Positions 8,623 through 20,174 are shown, counted from the stretch's first letter. The stretch is 64,000 nt of DNA from Cryptomeria japonica (GCF_030272615.1 NC_081405.1:609572677-609636676); one strand, 5' to 3'. Program-made: numbers and translations. The notes: generated from the letters alone by a model not told the origin.

Positions 8623-10259
8623 TGTGTGGGGGAAAAAGTGACACTAAGCAAACATGCCCTAATCTCACTTTCAATCACACACTTGTGGAATACGAAAGAG
8701 CCTAGAGGTATCACACAATTGGCTACTTATTTTTGTGGAAGAGAGAGCCACGGGCTACCTATTAGGATTTCTATTCCTTGTTGCAAATGATGGATAAAAT
8801 GATGCAAGTTCAACTACTAGCCCTAGAGTGCAAGTATGAACTAATAACAAGATTGCAGAATTGAACTTAAACAATGGAAAGCTATAAACACAAGGACAAG
8901 ACAAGAATATAAATGCATACCTGGTGTTAAAATCTGAGTGAAAATGTTCGGGACAGGGGCGCGGGCACCATTGTCCTGATTCTACCCCTGAAACTGCTCC
9001 TGAAACTGCTGTTTTGCAACCTGAAAAGCTGTCAAAAATACTGAAACTGTTGTCTGACAGAAGGACCAGGGCGCCCAGCGCCCCTATCCTAGGGACTAGG
9101 GCGCCCCATGCCCCTGTCTTGGTCTTTTTCTTTGCAATTTGGTGTGTTGTTCTATCTCAGTCTGCTTCTTTTGGATCTGCAACTTGCGGCGTCGTCCGAA
9201 TCCCGAAACCTGCACTTATATCTGAAAAGGTATGGTGGGTGGCTATATAGGGTTTTGCCTTAGTCAAACCCCCGCTTTTGTGATTTCCACCTCCATGAAT
9301 AGAGAAGTTGTATTGTAAAAGTAATGTGTGTGTGCAGACCTTGTGTGTGTGCAAGATCCTAAAATGCAAGTAAGCAAACTAGAGCAACCTAGAAAGTAAA
9401 CCCTAATTGCTTGTACATGATAATGTAAATGCTCCAAATCAAGATGTAAAGAGATCTAAAGCATGAATACAAGTGATATAATGAGGCTTATGCAAAGACA
9501 TGAAAACAACATGAAATCATACCCAACCCCAAGGGAGGGGTACAAGCCAATCTTCAGTCGGTGATCCCCTATTACTTTTCAATGTCTTCAAAGCCCTAAA
9601 TGGATGAATGAAATTGATGAATGCTTGATGGATGGATGTTGAATGTTGTTGAAGTCTTCAAAGATCTTCTCTTTCACTGCATAGAAGGCCCTTGAAAACC
9701 AAAAATCTGGATCCTTTCAAATGAAGAAAGAGAGCTCTTGTATATAAAACCCTAGGTCTTAATTTCAACTTTTGGCTGACCTAGAGATTGAATCTCCCGC
9801 CAATTTCTTGGGGTTAAGCTTTATTTTGTGATTGGATCGTGCTCCTAAAATTTCAGGAAAAATGTCCGGGACCATGTGCACGCCATGGTCCTGACAACTT
9901 TTCACCAAATTTTCAGGGTCGTCGGATATGTTGATTTGAGAAAGAATCTCGAAGTTACAGGTGATTTCGAGATGTTTTGACCCCCGAAATCAAGCCCCCA
10001 AGTTCCAAAATAGGACCTAATTAGGGTTTTTGATTAAATGATGTATTGGAAGAATAAAATGAAAGGGGCACACTTTAATGAAAAGGGTCCAACTTTATGA
10101 TATGGAAGATGATAAAATAGAACCTTAGACCTAATTAATTTAATTAATTAAGTGCTAAAGGCGATATGCAATGCAAAATGCAAAATGCGCCAAGGCGGGT
10201 GCTAAACTAGGTGTGAAATTGTACCACCCTAGCAAGTGCGTACAATTTACGACGCTACA
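8623..10259 (-). repeat. E 5' LTR
   Basis: Partner of 1641-3269, with the same ends. It differs by scattered substitutions, a short duplication of a GTGTGTGTGCA-containing stretch near 9335-9355, and a small deletion in the GGGACCATG hairpin near 9877. A TATA-like site is at 9738-9749 on the minus strand and GC-rich hairpins at 9063-9125. Confidence 0.92.
9063..9125 (-). repeat. Tandem GC-rich stem-loops in E 5' LTR
   Basis: Counterpart of 2081-2144 with several substitutions. The twofold palindromic layout is kept but the second stem is weaker. Confidence 0.6.
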
Positions 10260-10264
10260 GTAGT
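10260..10264. repeat. Right target-site duplication of element E (GTAGT)
   Basis: Exact copy of 1636-1640. The D1 RT homology to D2 resumes immediately after it. Confidence 0.92.
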
Positions 10265-12239
10265 TTTGGCTGATAAGTGTCAATTCTTTCATACCGTTCC
10301 CTGGGAGCCTGTTTAAGCTCATAGAGATACTTCTTCAGTCTACACACATGAGACTTTGCATCATGAATTTAAAACCCTTCAGGTTGCTCTAGGTATACTT
10401 CTAATATCTCACCATTAAGGAATGTTTTCTTAACATCAATTTGAAATGCTTTCCATCCCTTTGTTGCTGTAATGGCTAGTATAACTCTTACTGAGGTATA
10501 TCTGGCTACAGGTGCAAATTTTTATTCATAATCTATTCCTTCCTTTTGAGAGAACCCTCTAGCTACAAATTAGGCTGTATGTTTATCAATACTGCCACCT
10601 GCAGCATATTTGATCTAAAAAAGCCATTTAGAAAAAAACAACAGATTTTCTAGTTGGCCTAGGAACAATCTCCCAAACATCATTCTTCATTATGGATTGA
10701 TACTCCTCAGACATAGCATCCTTCCATACTTGATGTTTAAGTGCATTTGATACATTGTTGGGTTTAGTTTTAGAAAGATAATTCTTAAGTGCAACATAGC
10801 TAGTGAATTTGTTAGGCCATTTGCTTTCTTTGAAGGTTCCTAAAGGACCAACAAACCTCTGAGCTTCTTCTACTATTTTGGTGGCCCATAGTGGTCTTTT
10901 CTTGAGATTTTCTCTAGGTGGCTTTTGAGTTTCACCTTCAGTTTCCTAAAGATTCTCCCTTTGAAGCTCAAGAGCAACATCTTCATCTATGTTAGGGGTA
11001 GGGATATAGGCTTCAGGTTCTATTGACCTTTGGGATCTTTTGAAGGTTAAGTCTTCTTGAAAGATTACATCCCTACTCAGTATATCCTACAAGTATTCCC
11101 CTTTTTCCAAATATATAGATTTTGTGGGCCTGGAAGGTTTCACTATATCCTACAAGTATTCCCCTTTTTCCAGAAGGCTCTAGTTTTAGTCTTTTCTCTT
11201 TAGGTATATTAATATAGATAGGACACCCAAATATCCTAAGGTGGCTGCTACCTAGCTTTATTTTATTAATGACTTCCTCAAGAGTTTTGTCTTCAAGGTG
11301 GGAGTGAGGACATCTATTTTATATATATAGAGTGCTTGTTGCTTCTACCCAAAGATTGGTTTTTAGATTCTGATCAAGAATCATGGCTTTGGCAACTTCT
11401 ACAATTGTCCTATTTTTCCTTTCAGCTACCCCATTTTGTTGAGGGTTATAAGGTATTGTAAGCTCCCTCTTAATCCTAGTGTTTTTACAAAAATCTTTAA
11501 ATAAATCTGAGGTGTATTCCCCCCCACTGTCAGTTCTTAAAGTTTTAATTTTTTTTCCTGAGTAGTGTTCTGTTAGTGAATTAAATTCTTTAAACTATTG
11601 AGGATCTCTTCTGATTCTTTACACTTCAGAAAGTAGATCCAAGTTTTTCTAGATTAGTCATCAACAATTATTACATAATACAAAAATCCCCCTAGAGAGC
11701 ATACAAATATAGGTCCACATATATCAGAATGAACTAACTCTAAAACTTTGCTTGTTTTCCAAGTACTATTTTGGAAGGCACCCTTAGTATTTTTACCTGG
11801 GGCACATCCCTTGCATGCCCCTGAATGAAATTGCTTTAACTTGGGTAGACTTGTGACAAGATTTCCCATTAATGATAAAGCTCTAAAATTCAGGTGCCCT
11901 AGAATTCTATGCCAAACTTCATTAGCATCTGTGGCTTCATGGATTAGGGATAGGTTGGGCTCTGTGCACGGCTCAGACAAACAACCTTGTCTTTGACCAA
12001 TGGTTTTCGCTTTCTTGATAGAAGAATTCCTTGGCCAAGACAACATTCTATTGTCCACGAAGGTCACTATGTATCCATTATCCTCTAGTGCTGATATAGA
12101 GACTAGATTTCTCTTGATGCCAGGGGCATATAGTACTCCTTTGAGTTGCAATGATATGCCTATCTTCAATTTGATGGTGTAGGTTTTAATTCCTCTGACT
12201 GGATGTGTGGAGTCATCTCTGATGGTAACTTCCTCATCA
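10265..12239 (-). pseudogene. D1 pol: protease end, integrase and RT N-terminal part
   Basis: Homologous along its length to D2 17165-19216. The clearest open part is 11654-12169: the LKGVLYAPGIKRNLVSIS entry to the GAG-pre-integrase domain, then the HHCC zinc site (WHRILGHL, about 30 residues, CKGCAPGK) and the integrase core start HSDICGP. Further left the core and RT N-terminus are recognisable only piecewise, with many stops and frameshifts. The RT is then cut by E. Non-functional. Confidence 0.82.
11081..11171. repeat. 28-bp exact direct repeat inside the D1 integrase region
   Basis: 11081-11108 and 11144-11171 are identical 28-mers starting TATATCCTAC. D2 has only the second copy (near 18045-18075) and different sequence at the first site. 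The first D1 copy therefore looks pasted over the original by local template switching. Confidence 0.8.
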
Positions 12240-13190
12240 TTATCCTATTATCACAGAGTCTAGCACTTCTCTAAACCCTCTAATGTGTCTGGACAAGCCA
12301 GTGTCGATGACCCATGAGTTAACCTTGTTTAAAGCTTGGTTTGTCAGTGGTGGGTTGAGTACATAATTCTCAGAAGCATCTTCTCCTTTAGTTTTTCCTA
12401 CCTTGGCAAATGTAGCTTGTTGCTTGGCTCTTTTTGAACAATTAGCAACATAGTGTTCGAACTTGTCACACTTGTAACATTGAATATGTGACAGATTCTT
12501 CTTTGAATTTTTCTTACCTTGACGACCTTTTCTCTTCCTAAACTGCTTCTTTTTGTTTTTCTTGTTAGAGTTTGTTTTTAGGACTTGCAGGTCTTCATCT
12601 ATATTCTTTTGTTTTATTCCTTTCTTATTGAACCTTGATTCCTCTTGGAGACAATCATCTCTTAATCTTTCAAACTTTGGATATTTGGACCTCGCATTGA
12701 TTCCTTGGATGAATGTGTCCCACACACTAGGTAACCCATCTAAAGCAATGAGTGTTAACTCTTTGCTTTGGATCTCATACCCAAGGGTTGCTATTTTATA
12801 TCTTAGGGTTGATATCCACCTAAAGTAAGCATTGGCTAACTCCCCTTTGTTGATGTCTATATGATTGATCTCTCATTTTAAGGCCAAAGTGTAACTTGCA
12901 TTTGATATCTCAAATGTGTTTTCAAGTGCTTTGAACATTTTATAGGTCGTCGCATGTTTCTTTATGATGGGCATTATGTTATTTCTCACCCCATCAACTA
13001 TTATCTTAATAGCCTTTTCATTTCCATCCGTCCATGCTACTTTCACAGGTTCATTCTCAGGTTGTACATTTTCAGTTTGAACAAATGAATCCACTTTATT
13101 TTCTCTTAACATAAATTTGATTCCGAATTTCCACGCTGAGAAGTTATCTCCTCCTTCAAGTCTATCATCAAATCTGATAGCGCTTTCCAT
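12240..13190 (-). pseudogene. D1 gag and protease start
   Basis: Starts with ATG at 13190 (frame through LEGGDNFSAWKFGIKFML), broken by a TGA near 12870, resuming at 12725. The second part has the conserved RLRDDCLQEESR stretch, a basic K-rich segment and a zinc knuckle CYKCDKFEHYVANC (CX2CX4HX4C intact). Then comes the protease start WVIDTGLSRHIRGF, where the canonical DSG is DTG. The capsid-like N-terminal half would assemble the particle and the knuckle would bind RNA. Closely related to the D2 gag. Confidence 0.87.
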
Positions 13191-13270
13191 TAGAGAAATG
13201 TGATGTTGGGTATAAGCTAGTTCTTAAATTTTTTTATAAAATTGAATAGCCTCAGGTCCAATTAACTATA

Positions 13271-13282
13271 GCTCTAATACCA
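13271..13282 (-). other. D1 primer binding site
   Basis: The minus strand reads TGGTATTAGAGC, one mismatch from the initiator tRNA-Met complement TGGTATCAGAGC, directly beside the LTR end. Confidence 0.88.
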
Positions 13283-14067
13283 TGTAAATGTATATTCAAT
13301 TTTCAATTTGAAGAACATGTTATATATATATGCAATGTAATATATTATTATTTCTTTGCTGATTCACAATATAATATTTCTGATTTTACTTTGTTGCAGA
13401 TGGAGATAGAACATTAATAAGTTTCTATGCATCTCCCACAATGTTCCATCAGTGTATATATAACAATTAAGGGGAACCGATCATGAGATACCTTGATCGG
13501 TCATGTCCTTTGGACATGATCAACCAAGATATCCCTTGATCAATGCCTCTTCTTAACTGATCCTAATCAGTTTCATTTGCAAGATATCATTGGGTTGGTA
13601 ATATAAACAATGTGCAATCACCGATGGTTAATAACTAATAATGAATCAGTGGCAATGCATGATGCAACTGATTGTAATCGGTAATAAACAAGTTTGTTAT
13701 GACAAATAAACAAATGCATTAACCCGATTATAATTGATGATAAATAATTGTGTTAAGTCCAATAACTAAATGTGTTAATCCAATTATAATCAGTGGCAAT
13801 CAAAAATATGTTATAGCCTGATAATCATTTCTTTATGAAGCTCGATAATAATATGCAAATTTGGACTATCAAATGATAGCCCAATAATTTATCGGGGTTT
13901 GAACTAAAAAACCTAATTCATTAGCGGTACTATCAGATGATAAATATTACATAAATTAGTTTCATAAGTGAAGGAAGTTATAACAGAATTAAGGAGAGCA
14001 TTTATAAATATCAGATAAAGGAATAGGTAGAGATGTATTATCTTGCCAAAGCTATTATGCGTCAACA
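13283..14067 (-). repeat. Shared LTR: 5' LTR of D1 and 3' LTR of D2
   Basis: 785 bp; on the minus strand it starts TGTTGACGCATAAT and ends ATTTACA. A PBS and gag lie on its left (D1) and a PPT, hairpin array and RNase H on its right (D2), so one LTR serves two internal regions. A TATA-like GTTATATATACAC is at 13452-13464 on the minus strand. Confidence 0.92.
13452..13464 (-). promoter_or_regulatory. TATA-like box in shared D LTR
   Basis: GTTATATATACAC on the minus strand, conserved as GGTATATATACAC at 20356-20368 in the other D LTR. Candidate core promoter by motif and conservation only. Confidence 0.5.
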
Positions 14068-14080
14068 CTCCCTCTTATCT
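14068..14080 (-). other. D2 polypurine tract
   Basis: The minus strand reads AAGAGGGAG directly before the 3' LTR start TGTTGACG. It is the expected plus-strand primer site; the corresponding D1 site is deleted. Confidence 0.75.
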
Positions 14081-14200
14081 TGGGAAGATAAATATCAGAT
14101 AAAGCATCCAGCATCACATTTCTCTTAATAACTATAATTCCTTACATAGTTTACAATCTCAATCTCCAAGGGTTCACATCTCCTAAACATATGACATGAA

Positions 14201-14565
14201 GTATCATCAAAGTATATGATACAAGAAAAAAATCACCTAAGCATGTGACATGGAGTATCACCTAAACATGTGCTACAAGAGATTCATCACCTTGTGATGA
14301 CAAGATATCACCTAAACATGTGATATCAGTATTGCCTAAACACACAATACTTAAGGATAAACACATGAGAATAGTTAAAATCTCAACTTATCTAAGTTGT
14401 GGTATGTGCACTAACATTTTATCCAAATGTTTTACCATAACACAATCATGGCACATCCATGGCATACCAGAGATCCAACATGATAACTAGTGTGAACATC
14501 ATAAGATCATCACCTTATAATGTCTACATACAAGTGTTCATTATCTGAAAGATCGTCACCTGTTA
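14201..14565 (-). repeat. Array of short perfect hairpins in the D2 3' region
   Basis: Counterpart of the D1 array. Perfect stems: 14201-14222 (7 bp), 14233-14248 (4 bp, loop CTAAGCAT), 14285-14299 (6 bp), 14304-14327 (8 bp GATATCAC, loop CTAAACAT) and 14328-14351 (7 bp AGTATTG, loop CCTAAACACA). The stem at 14255-14276 has one mismatch. Loop sequences are kept although stem sequences differ, within this array and against D1. Confidence 0.8.
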
Positions 14566-14639
14566 GACATGAACACAAGGGGTTAAACCCATAAAAGTCC
14601 TAACATAACAAAGAATTTTACATATTCAACAACTAATTG

Positions 14640-15385
14640 ATATGCAAGTACAGATTACAAAGAAAATTACCTTTCTATTATACCTAAACCTTTTTTGAAA
14701 TGATCAACCTTCACTCTGGAAAGTGGTTTAGTCAGAATATCTACAGTCTAATCTCCTATACAAACATATTCCAATTGGATCACATTTTTGTCTACCATAT
14801 CGCACACATAATGGTATGGAATCTCAATATGCTTGGATATGTCATGGAACATTGGATTTACTAAAAGTTTTATGTAGCTCTAGTTGTTACAATGGATAAT
14901 AGTAGGTTTCATAGGTTCACCAAACAATCCCACAAGAATCTTCCTAAGCCACATTGACTCTCGGGCAACCATGGAAGCTACAATGTATTCGGTCATGGTG
15001 GAACTCTGAGTTACAGAAGACTACTTTCTACTGATCCAAGATATCATGGTTGAACCTAAACTAAAGCAACATCCTGAGGTGCTTTTTGTGCCAGTCACAC
15101 TTCCATCCCAATATCAATCTGTGAATCTGTGTACATTTAGATCAACTTTCTCATATTTGAGGCCAAGGTTTAAGGTGCCTTGTAAATATCTCATAATGTG
15201 TTTTACTACAATTAGGTGTACCTCCTTTGGCTCACACAACTCAAAGTATTAATTGCATAATAAATAGTTGATCTTGTGTTTACCAAATACATCAGGGACC
15301 CAATCATTTGCCTGTATTGAGTAGGATAAGTGACTTATGACTCTATTGTTGCTTCCTTAAGTTTATGAAGATTGGTTTCCATTAG
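14640..15385 (-). pseudogene. D2 RT C-terminal connection and RNase H
   Basis: Homologous to D1 617-1340 but more degraded. The RNase H end (SKHIEI-like, TKPL-like) is near 14690-14950, the conserved GSCFSLG-type start near 15000-15060, and the connection region above 15200. It joins the rest of the RT across solo LTR F at 15391-16877. No continuous frame remains. Confidence 0.8.
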
Positions 15386-15390
15386 AGAAG
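15386..15390. repeat. Left target-site duplication of solo LTR F
   Basis: AGAAG here, AAAGG at 16878-16882; the intact D1 target reads AGAGG. Each copy is one change from the D1 sequence, consistent with an old 5-bp duplication. Confidence 0.6.
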
Positions 15391-16877
15391 TGGTGCAGGA
15401 GCACCCATGGTGTAAGGTAAATATATGGTAAAATTCATCATTTTAAATATAATTGATATTTCAAGGTCATTTATAATGTATTTTAATCCATTTGGAATGA
15501 TTTGTAAGGCTTGGAAGCCTAAAAATGTAAGCAAGTCTTGATTATGTCCTAGTTGTCCATATAGGCCCTTATAGGTCAAGATGGTCAAAATGAGTCAAAA
15601 GACCCATGAAAGGGTATAAAAGTTATAAAAGGTCATTTAAGGTCCTTTTTAAGGTTTCAAGAGTGTTTAAACAAAGTTTGAGTCCATTTTGACAAAAAAT
15701 GTAAAATTTGTTAAAAGTTGTCAAAATGCAACATTTGGAAAAGTTGTAAATGGGAAGTTGAAAGGTCTTGGAGGTAGTTATAAGTTCCAAACTAACCAAG
15801 ATGCTAGAAAATATATTATTTGGTAAAACCAAGGGGAATGAGAAGGAAGTTAACAATTTTGAACAATTTGTGTATTCATAAGCTTGCCATTTTGATAGTT
15901 TCCATTGTTACTTTGTTGTTTCCAGGCCTTGTACAGACCTATACAGCCTAGAAACTATGTATAATTATCATGGTTAGATATTATTTTGAATTATCTTCCT
16001 TTTTGTTTTGGTTTGGAGTGATTTCATTGAGAAACAAAGAAGTTATGGATGTTTATGGATTGCAACTTCCAGATTTCCTAAAAAATAGTCATGTTGCAGC
16101 GTATGGTACAGATGCATATTAAATATTTATGACCTCTAAATGGATTCATTGGAAATATGTGTGATTAATATTTACTTCTCTTGTGGTTAGGGTCAATTTT
16201 ATTCAGTTTTGAGAAAGTTATGTAAGTTTTGGTGAAAACAGATTGAAAAACCATAAATAATGGAGGTGTGTACGAGGGTTTGTTCATATCTCAAATTATA
16301 ACCATGGTAAAAATATAAATATTAGTTATTCTAAGAGTAGATTAAAGGGTATTTCAGATGGATTTTATTTCATATCAAATGGATTTTTATTTTGGGAGAT
16401 ATTTGATGCCCTAGGTGGACTGGGCATGCAAATTTCTTGTTTTTTCTAGGACAGTAAAAATAGGTCTCAGTATAGGGGGCATAACTCAAACATTAACCAT
16501 TGGATTGTTATACATTTTTTACATGGCTTTAGAAACCTATTTTTCTAGAGCCGCACTGAAGCAATCTTCCAAATATGCTCGGGTTTTAAATTTATTAATG
16601 TCTATGTGCAGATATAGATAACTATCATGTGAATGACAATCACTTTGATGATAGTGAATTGGATTCTTTCAATGAACAATGAAGTTTAATGGTTTGCAAA
16701 GGTATAAATGATTGGATATGTTTGAGACAGCATTAATGAACCCCTGTAACATGCATGAAAGTATGATGATAGATTATATTGATGGAGAAGTTGTTTTTAT
16801 GCCTTAAATGAATAGTTTGGAATGAACCTTGAAGGGTTCTTGAGTGAATGTGTTTGGAACTATGGTGCTCTGCATCA
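15391..16877. mobile_element. Probable solo LTR F
   Basis: 1487-bp insertion in the D2 RT, absent from D1. It starts TGGTGCAGGAGCACC and ends GGTGCTCTGCATCA, so it has TG...CA ends and imperfect 12-14 bp terminal inverted repeats, flanked by a diverged 5-bp duplication. It contains no coding sequence that I recognise. A solo LTR from unequal recombination is the simplest reading; a small non-coding LTR-type or DNA element is the alternative. The family is not otherwise seen in the window, so orientation is unknown. Confidence 0.6.
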
Positions 16878-16882
16878 AAAGG

Positions 16883-17770
16883 TCATGGGTCTGCAGTTTA
16901 GCATTCCAAATCTCTTCAAAATATCGAAGGTATACTTGCCTTGGTTTAGTATAATGTTATCAGAATTCTTCTATACTTCCAAGCCTAGGAAGTAATGAAG
17001 GAGTCCCACGTCCTTCATATCAAATTCTTTAAATAGATCTTTCTTGCATTGATCTATAAGGTGATCTTCTCCTATGATTAATAGATCATCAACATATAAA
17101 ATCAATATTAGCATATCACCTTTATTTTTCTTGTAGTAGAGATTAGCATCTGCATCATTGTTAGAGAAGCCTAGTTTTGAGAGATAAGTGTCAATTCTTT
17201 TATACCAAGCCCTGGGAGAATGTTTAATCCCATAGAGAGCTTTCTTGAGTCTACACACATGAGACTCTGCATCATGAATTTCAAATCCTTCAAGTTTCTC
17301 TAGGTATACTTCTTTTGAGATCTCACCATTAAGAAATATTGTTTTAACATGCATTTGATGTGTGTTTCATCTCTTTGCTACTACAATGGTTAGTACAGCT
17401 TTTACTGAGGTATATCTTGCTACAAGTGCAACTGTCTCTTCATAACCTATTCCTTCCTTTTGAGAGAACCCTCTAGCTACAAATCTAGCCTTATGTTTTT
17501 CAATATTGCCATCTACAACATGTTTGATCTTAAGAAGATATTAGAAGAAATGACTTATTTTGTAGTTGTCCTAGGAACAATTTCCTGAACATCATTCTTC
17601 ATTATGGATTGATACTCCTTAGACATAGCATCCTTCCATACTTGATGTTTAAGTGCATCTGATACAGTGTTGGGTTCAGTATTAGAAAGATCATTCATAA
17701 GTGCAATATAGCTAGTGAATTTGTTAGGCCTTTTGCTTTCTCTGAAGATTCCTGGAGGAGAAGCAAACTT
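16883..17770 (-). pseudogene. D2 reverse transcriptase (N-terminal and palm part)
   Basis: The open part at 16971-17354 contains VKTIFLNGEI, the RLKKALYGIKHSPRAWY region and an intact YVDD in LYVDDLLIIGEDH, followed by LHYFLGLEV. Upstream, 17360-17770 has the degraded RT entry and linker with multiple stops. After 16883 the frame is cut by solo LTR F. The YVDD is the RT active site; the enzyme cannot be made from this copy. Confidence 0.85.
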
Positions 17771-19090
17771 CTAAGCTTCTTCTATAGTTTTGGTGGCCCA
17801 TAGTGGTCTTTTCTTGAGATTTTCTTTAGGTGGGTTTTGAGTTTCACCTTCAGTTTCCTCAAAATTGTCCCTCTGAAGCTCAGGAGAAGGATATTCATCT
17901 ATGTTAGGGGTAGGGATATAGGCTTCAGGTTCTATTAAGCTTTGGGCTCTTTTAAAGGCTAAATCTTCTTCAAAGATTAAATTCCTACTCAATTCAATAT
18001 TCCTTTGACCAAATATATAGATTTTGTAGGCCTTGGAGGTTTCATTATATCCTACAAGTATTCCCCTTTTTCTAGAAGGCTCTAGTTTTATTCGTTTCTC
18101 TTTAGGTATATGAATATAGACAAGACACCCAGATATCCTAAGGTGGCTGATATCTGGCTTTATTTTATTGAAGACTTCCTGACGATTTTTTTCTTCAAGA
18201 TGGGAATGATGACATCTATTTTGTATATATACAACAATTCTTGTTTCTTCCGCCCAAAGATTGGTATTTAAATTCTGATCAAGAATCATGACTTTGGAAG
18301 CTTCTACAATTTTCCTATTTTTCCTTTCAGCTACCCCATTCTATTGAGGGTTATAAGGTATTGTAAGCTCCTGCTTAATCCCAATGTTTTTACAAAAAAC
18401 TTTAAACAAATATAAGGTGTATTCCCTGCCATTCTCAGTTCTTAAAGTTTTAATTTTGTTTCCTGAGTAGTTTTCTATTAGTGATTTACATTCTTTAAAC
18501 CTATTGAGGATCTCTTCTGATTCTTTACACTTCAGAATGTAGATCCAAGTTTTCCTAGTGTAGTCATCATCAATTATTACATAATACAAAAATCCCCCTA
18601 GAGAGGGTACGCACATAGGTCCACATACATCAAAATTAACTAACTCTAAAACTTTGCTTGTTTTCCTAGTACTATTTTGGAAGGCGCCCTTAGTATTTTT
18701 ACCTATGATACATCCCTTGCATGCCCCTGAATGAAATTTCTTTAACTTGGGTAGACCTGTGATAAGGTTTCCCATTGATGATAAAGCTCTAAAATTTAGG
18801 TGGACTAGTCTTCTATGCAAAACTTCATTAGCATGTGTGGCTTCATGGATTAGGGCCAGGTTGGGCTTTGTGCACAGCTCATACAAATAGCCTTGTATTT
18901 CACCAATGGTTTTAGATTTCTTGATAGAAAAATTCCCTTGCCAAGCCAACACTGTGTTGTCCATGAAGGTCACTTTGTATCCATTATCCTCTAGTGTTGA
19001 TATAGAGACTAGATTTCTCTTCATGCTAGGGACATATAGTACTCCTTTGAGTTGTAATGATATGCATGTCTTCAGTTTGATGGTTCAGGT
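17771..19090 (-). pseudogene. D2 integrase
   Basis: Two open parts. 18341-19024 runs from RNLVSIS through a damaged HHCC site (LHRRLVHLNF, CKGCIIGK) into the core, with FDVCGPM carrying the first catalytic aspartate; the second motif reads LRTENGREY where an aspartate is expected. 17771-18289 has the C-terminal part, including LEPSRKRGILVGYNE and a D/E/P-rich linker to the RT. A frameshift and stop near 18290-18340 remove the region of the third catalytic residue. Inactive. Confidence 0.85.
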
Positions 19091-20095
19091 TTTAATTCCT
19101 CTGACTGGGTCTGTGGAGTCATCTCCTATGGTCACTTCCTCATCATTCTCCTCTATCATGAAGTCTAGCACTTCTCTAAACCTTGTAATGTGTCTGGATG
19201 AGCCACTATTGATCACCTATGAGTTAACCTTGTTTGAACCTTGGTTTGTCAGCAATGAGTAGAATACATAACTCTCCAAATCATCTTTTCCTTTAGTTTT
19301 TCCTACCTTGGCAAGTGTAGCTTGTTTTTTGGCTCTTTCTGGACACTTAGCAACATAGTGTCCTAACTTGTCACACGTGTAACATTGAATATGTGATAAA
19401 TCCTTCTTTGAAGTGTTCTTTCCTTGATGACCTTTCCTCTTCCTAAATTGCTTCTTCTTGGTTTTGTTGTTAGAGTTTGTGTTTAGGACTTGCAGGTCTT
19501 CATCTATATTCTTTTGTTTTATTCCTTTCTTATTGAACCTTGATTCCTCTTGGAGACAATCATCTCTTAATCTTTCGAACATTGGATATTTAGACCTTGC
19601 ACGTATGCCTTGGACAAATGTGTCCCACACACTAGGTAACCCATCTAGAGCAACAAGTGTTAACTCTTTGCTTTGGATCTCATATCGAAGGGTTTCTAGT
19701 TCATATCTTAGGGTTGATATCCACATGAAGTAAGAATTGACTGACTCCCCTTTGTTCATGGCTATATGATTGATATCTCATTTTAAGGCCAGAGTTCGAC
19801 TTGAATTTGATATCTCAAAAGCATTTTCAAATGCTTTGAACATTTTATAGTTCGTCTCATGTTTCTTTATGATGGCCATTATGTAATTTCTCACCCCATC
19901 AACTATTATCTTAATAGCCTTTTCATTTCCCTCTAGCCATGCTGCTTTGTCAAGTTCATTTTTAGGTTGTGCATATTCAGTTTGAACAAATGAATCCACT
20001 TTATTTTATCTTAGGATCATTTTGATTATGAATTTCCAGGCTGCGAAGTTATCTCCTCCTTCAAGTCTATCCTCAAATTTGATAGTGCATGCCAT
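19091..20095 (-). pseudogene. D2 gag and protease start
   Basis: Starts at ATG 20095 in the same LEGGDNF context as D1. It is broken by a TAA near 20008, reopening at 19999 and again at 19759 after another stop. The C-terminal part holds RLRDDCLQEESR, a lysine-rich stretch and an intact zinc knuckle CYTCDKLGHYVAKC near 19350-19395. The protease tryptophan codon is a TAG near 19216, just before the aspartate motif, here NSGSSRH. Related to D1 gag by clear residue identity. Confidence 0.85.
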
Positions 20096-20174
20096 TAGAG
20101 AAATATGATGTTGGGTATAAGCTAGTTCTTAAATTTTCCACAAAATTGAATAGCCTCAAGTTTGATTAACTATA

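Larger units (their letters stand above)
1641..10259 (-). mobile_element. Non-autonomous Ty3/gypsy-type LTR retrotransposon E
   Basis: Complete 8.6 kb element inserted in the D1 RT. Two LTRs of about 1.63 kb (1641-3269 and 8623-10259) begin TGTGTGGG and end GCTACA. It has an exact 5-bp TSD, a PBS-like site at 8602-8619 and a PPT at 3270-3284. Its only long coding region, on the minus strand (8292 to 5095), encodes a repetitive acidic protein, a retropepsin and a G-patch. I see no RT, RNase H or integrase, and about 1.8 kb before the 3' LTR is non-coding. The protease style and the G-patch point to a gypsy origin. It probably needed enzymes from another element. The LTRs differ by scattered substitutions and small indels. 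Confidence 0.9.
1..14067 (-). mobile_element. Ty1/copia retrotransposon D1 (left member of an LTR-sharing pair)
   Basis: Minus-strand copia element, order from the right: LTR (13283-14067), PBS, gag, protease, integrase, RT, RNase H, hairpin-rich 3' region, and the first 31 bases as the tip of a left LTR that leaves the window. It is split at 1640/10265 by element E; without E the internal region is about 4.6 kb, the same as D2. Its 5' LTR is also the 3' LTR of D2. All coding parts carry stops, so it is a dead copy. The order gag-PR-IN-RT-RH is what is seen and defines Ty1/copia. The lineage within copia is not assigned. Confidence 0.9.
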
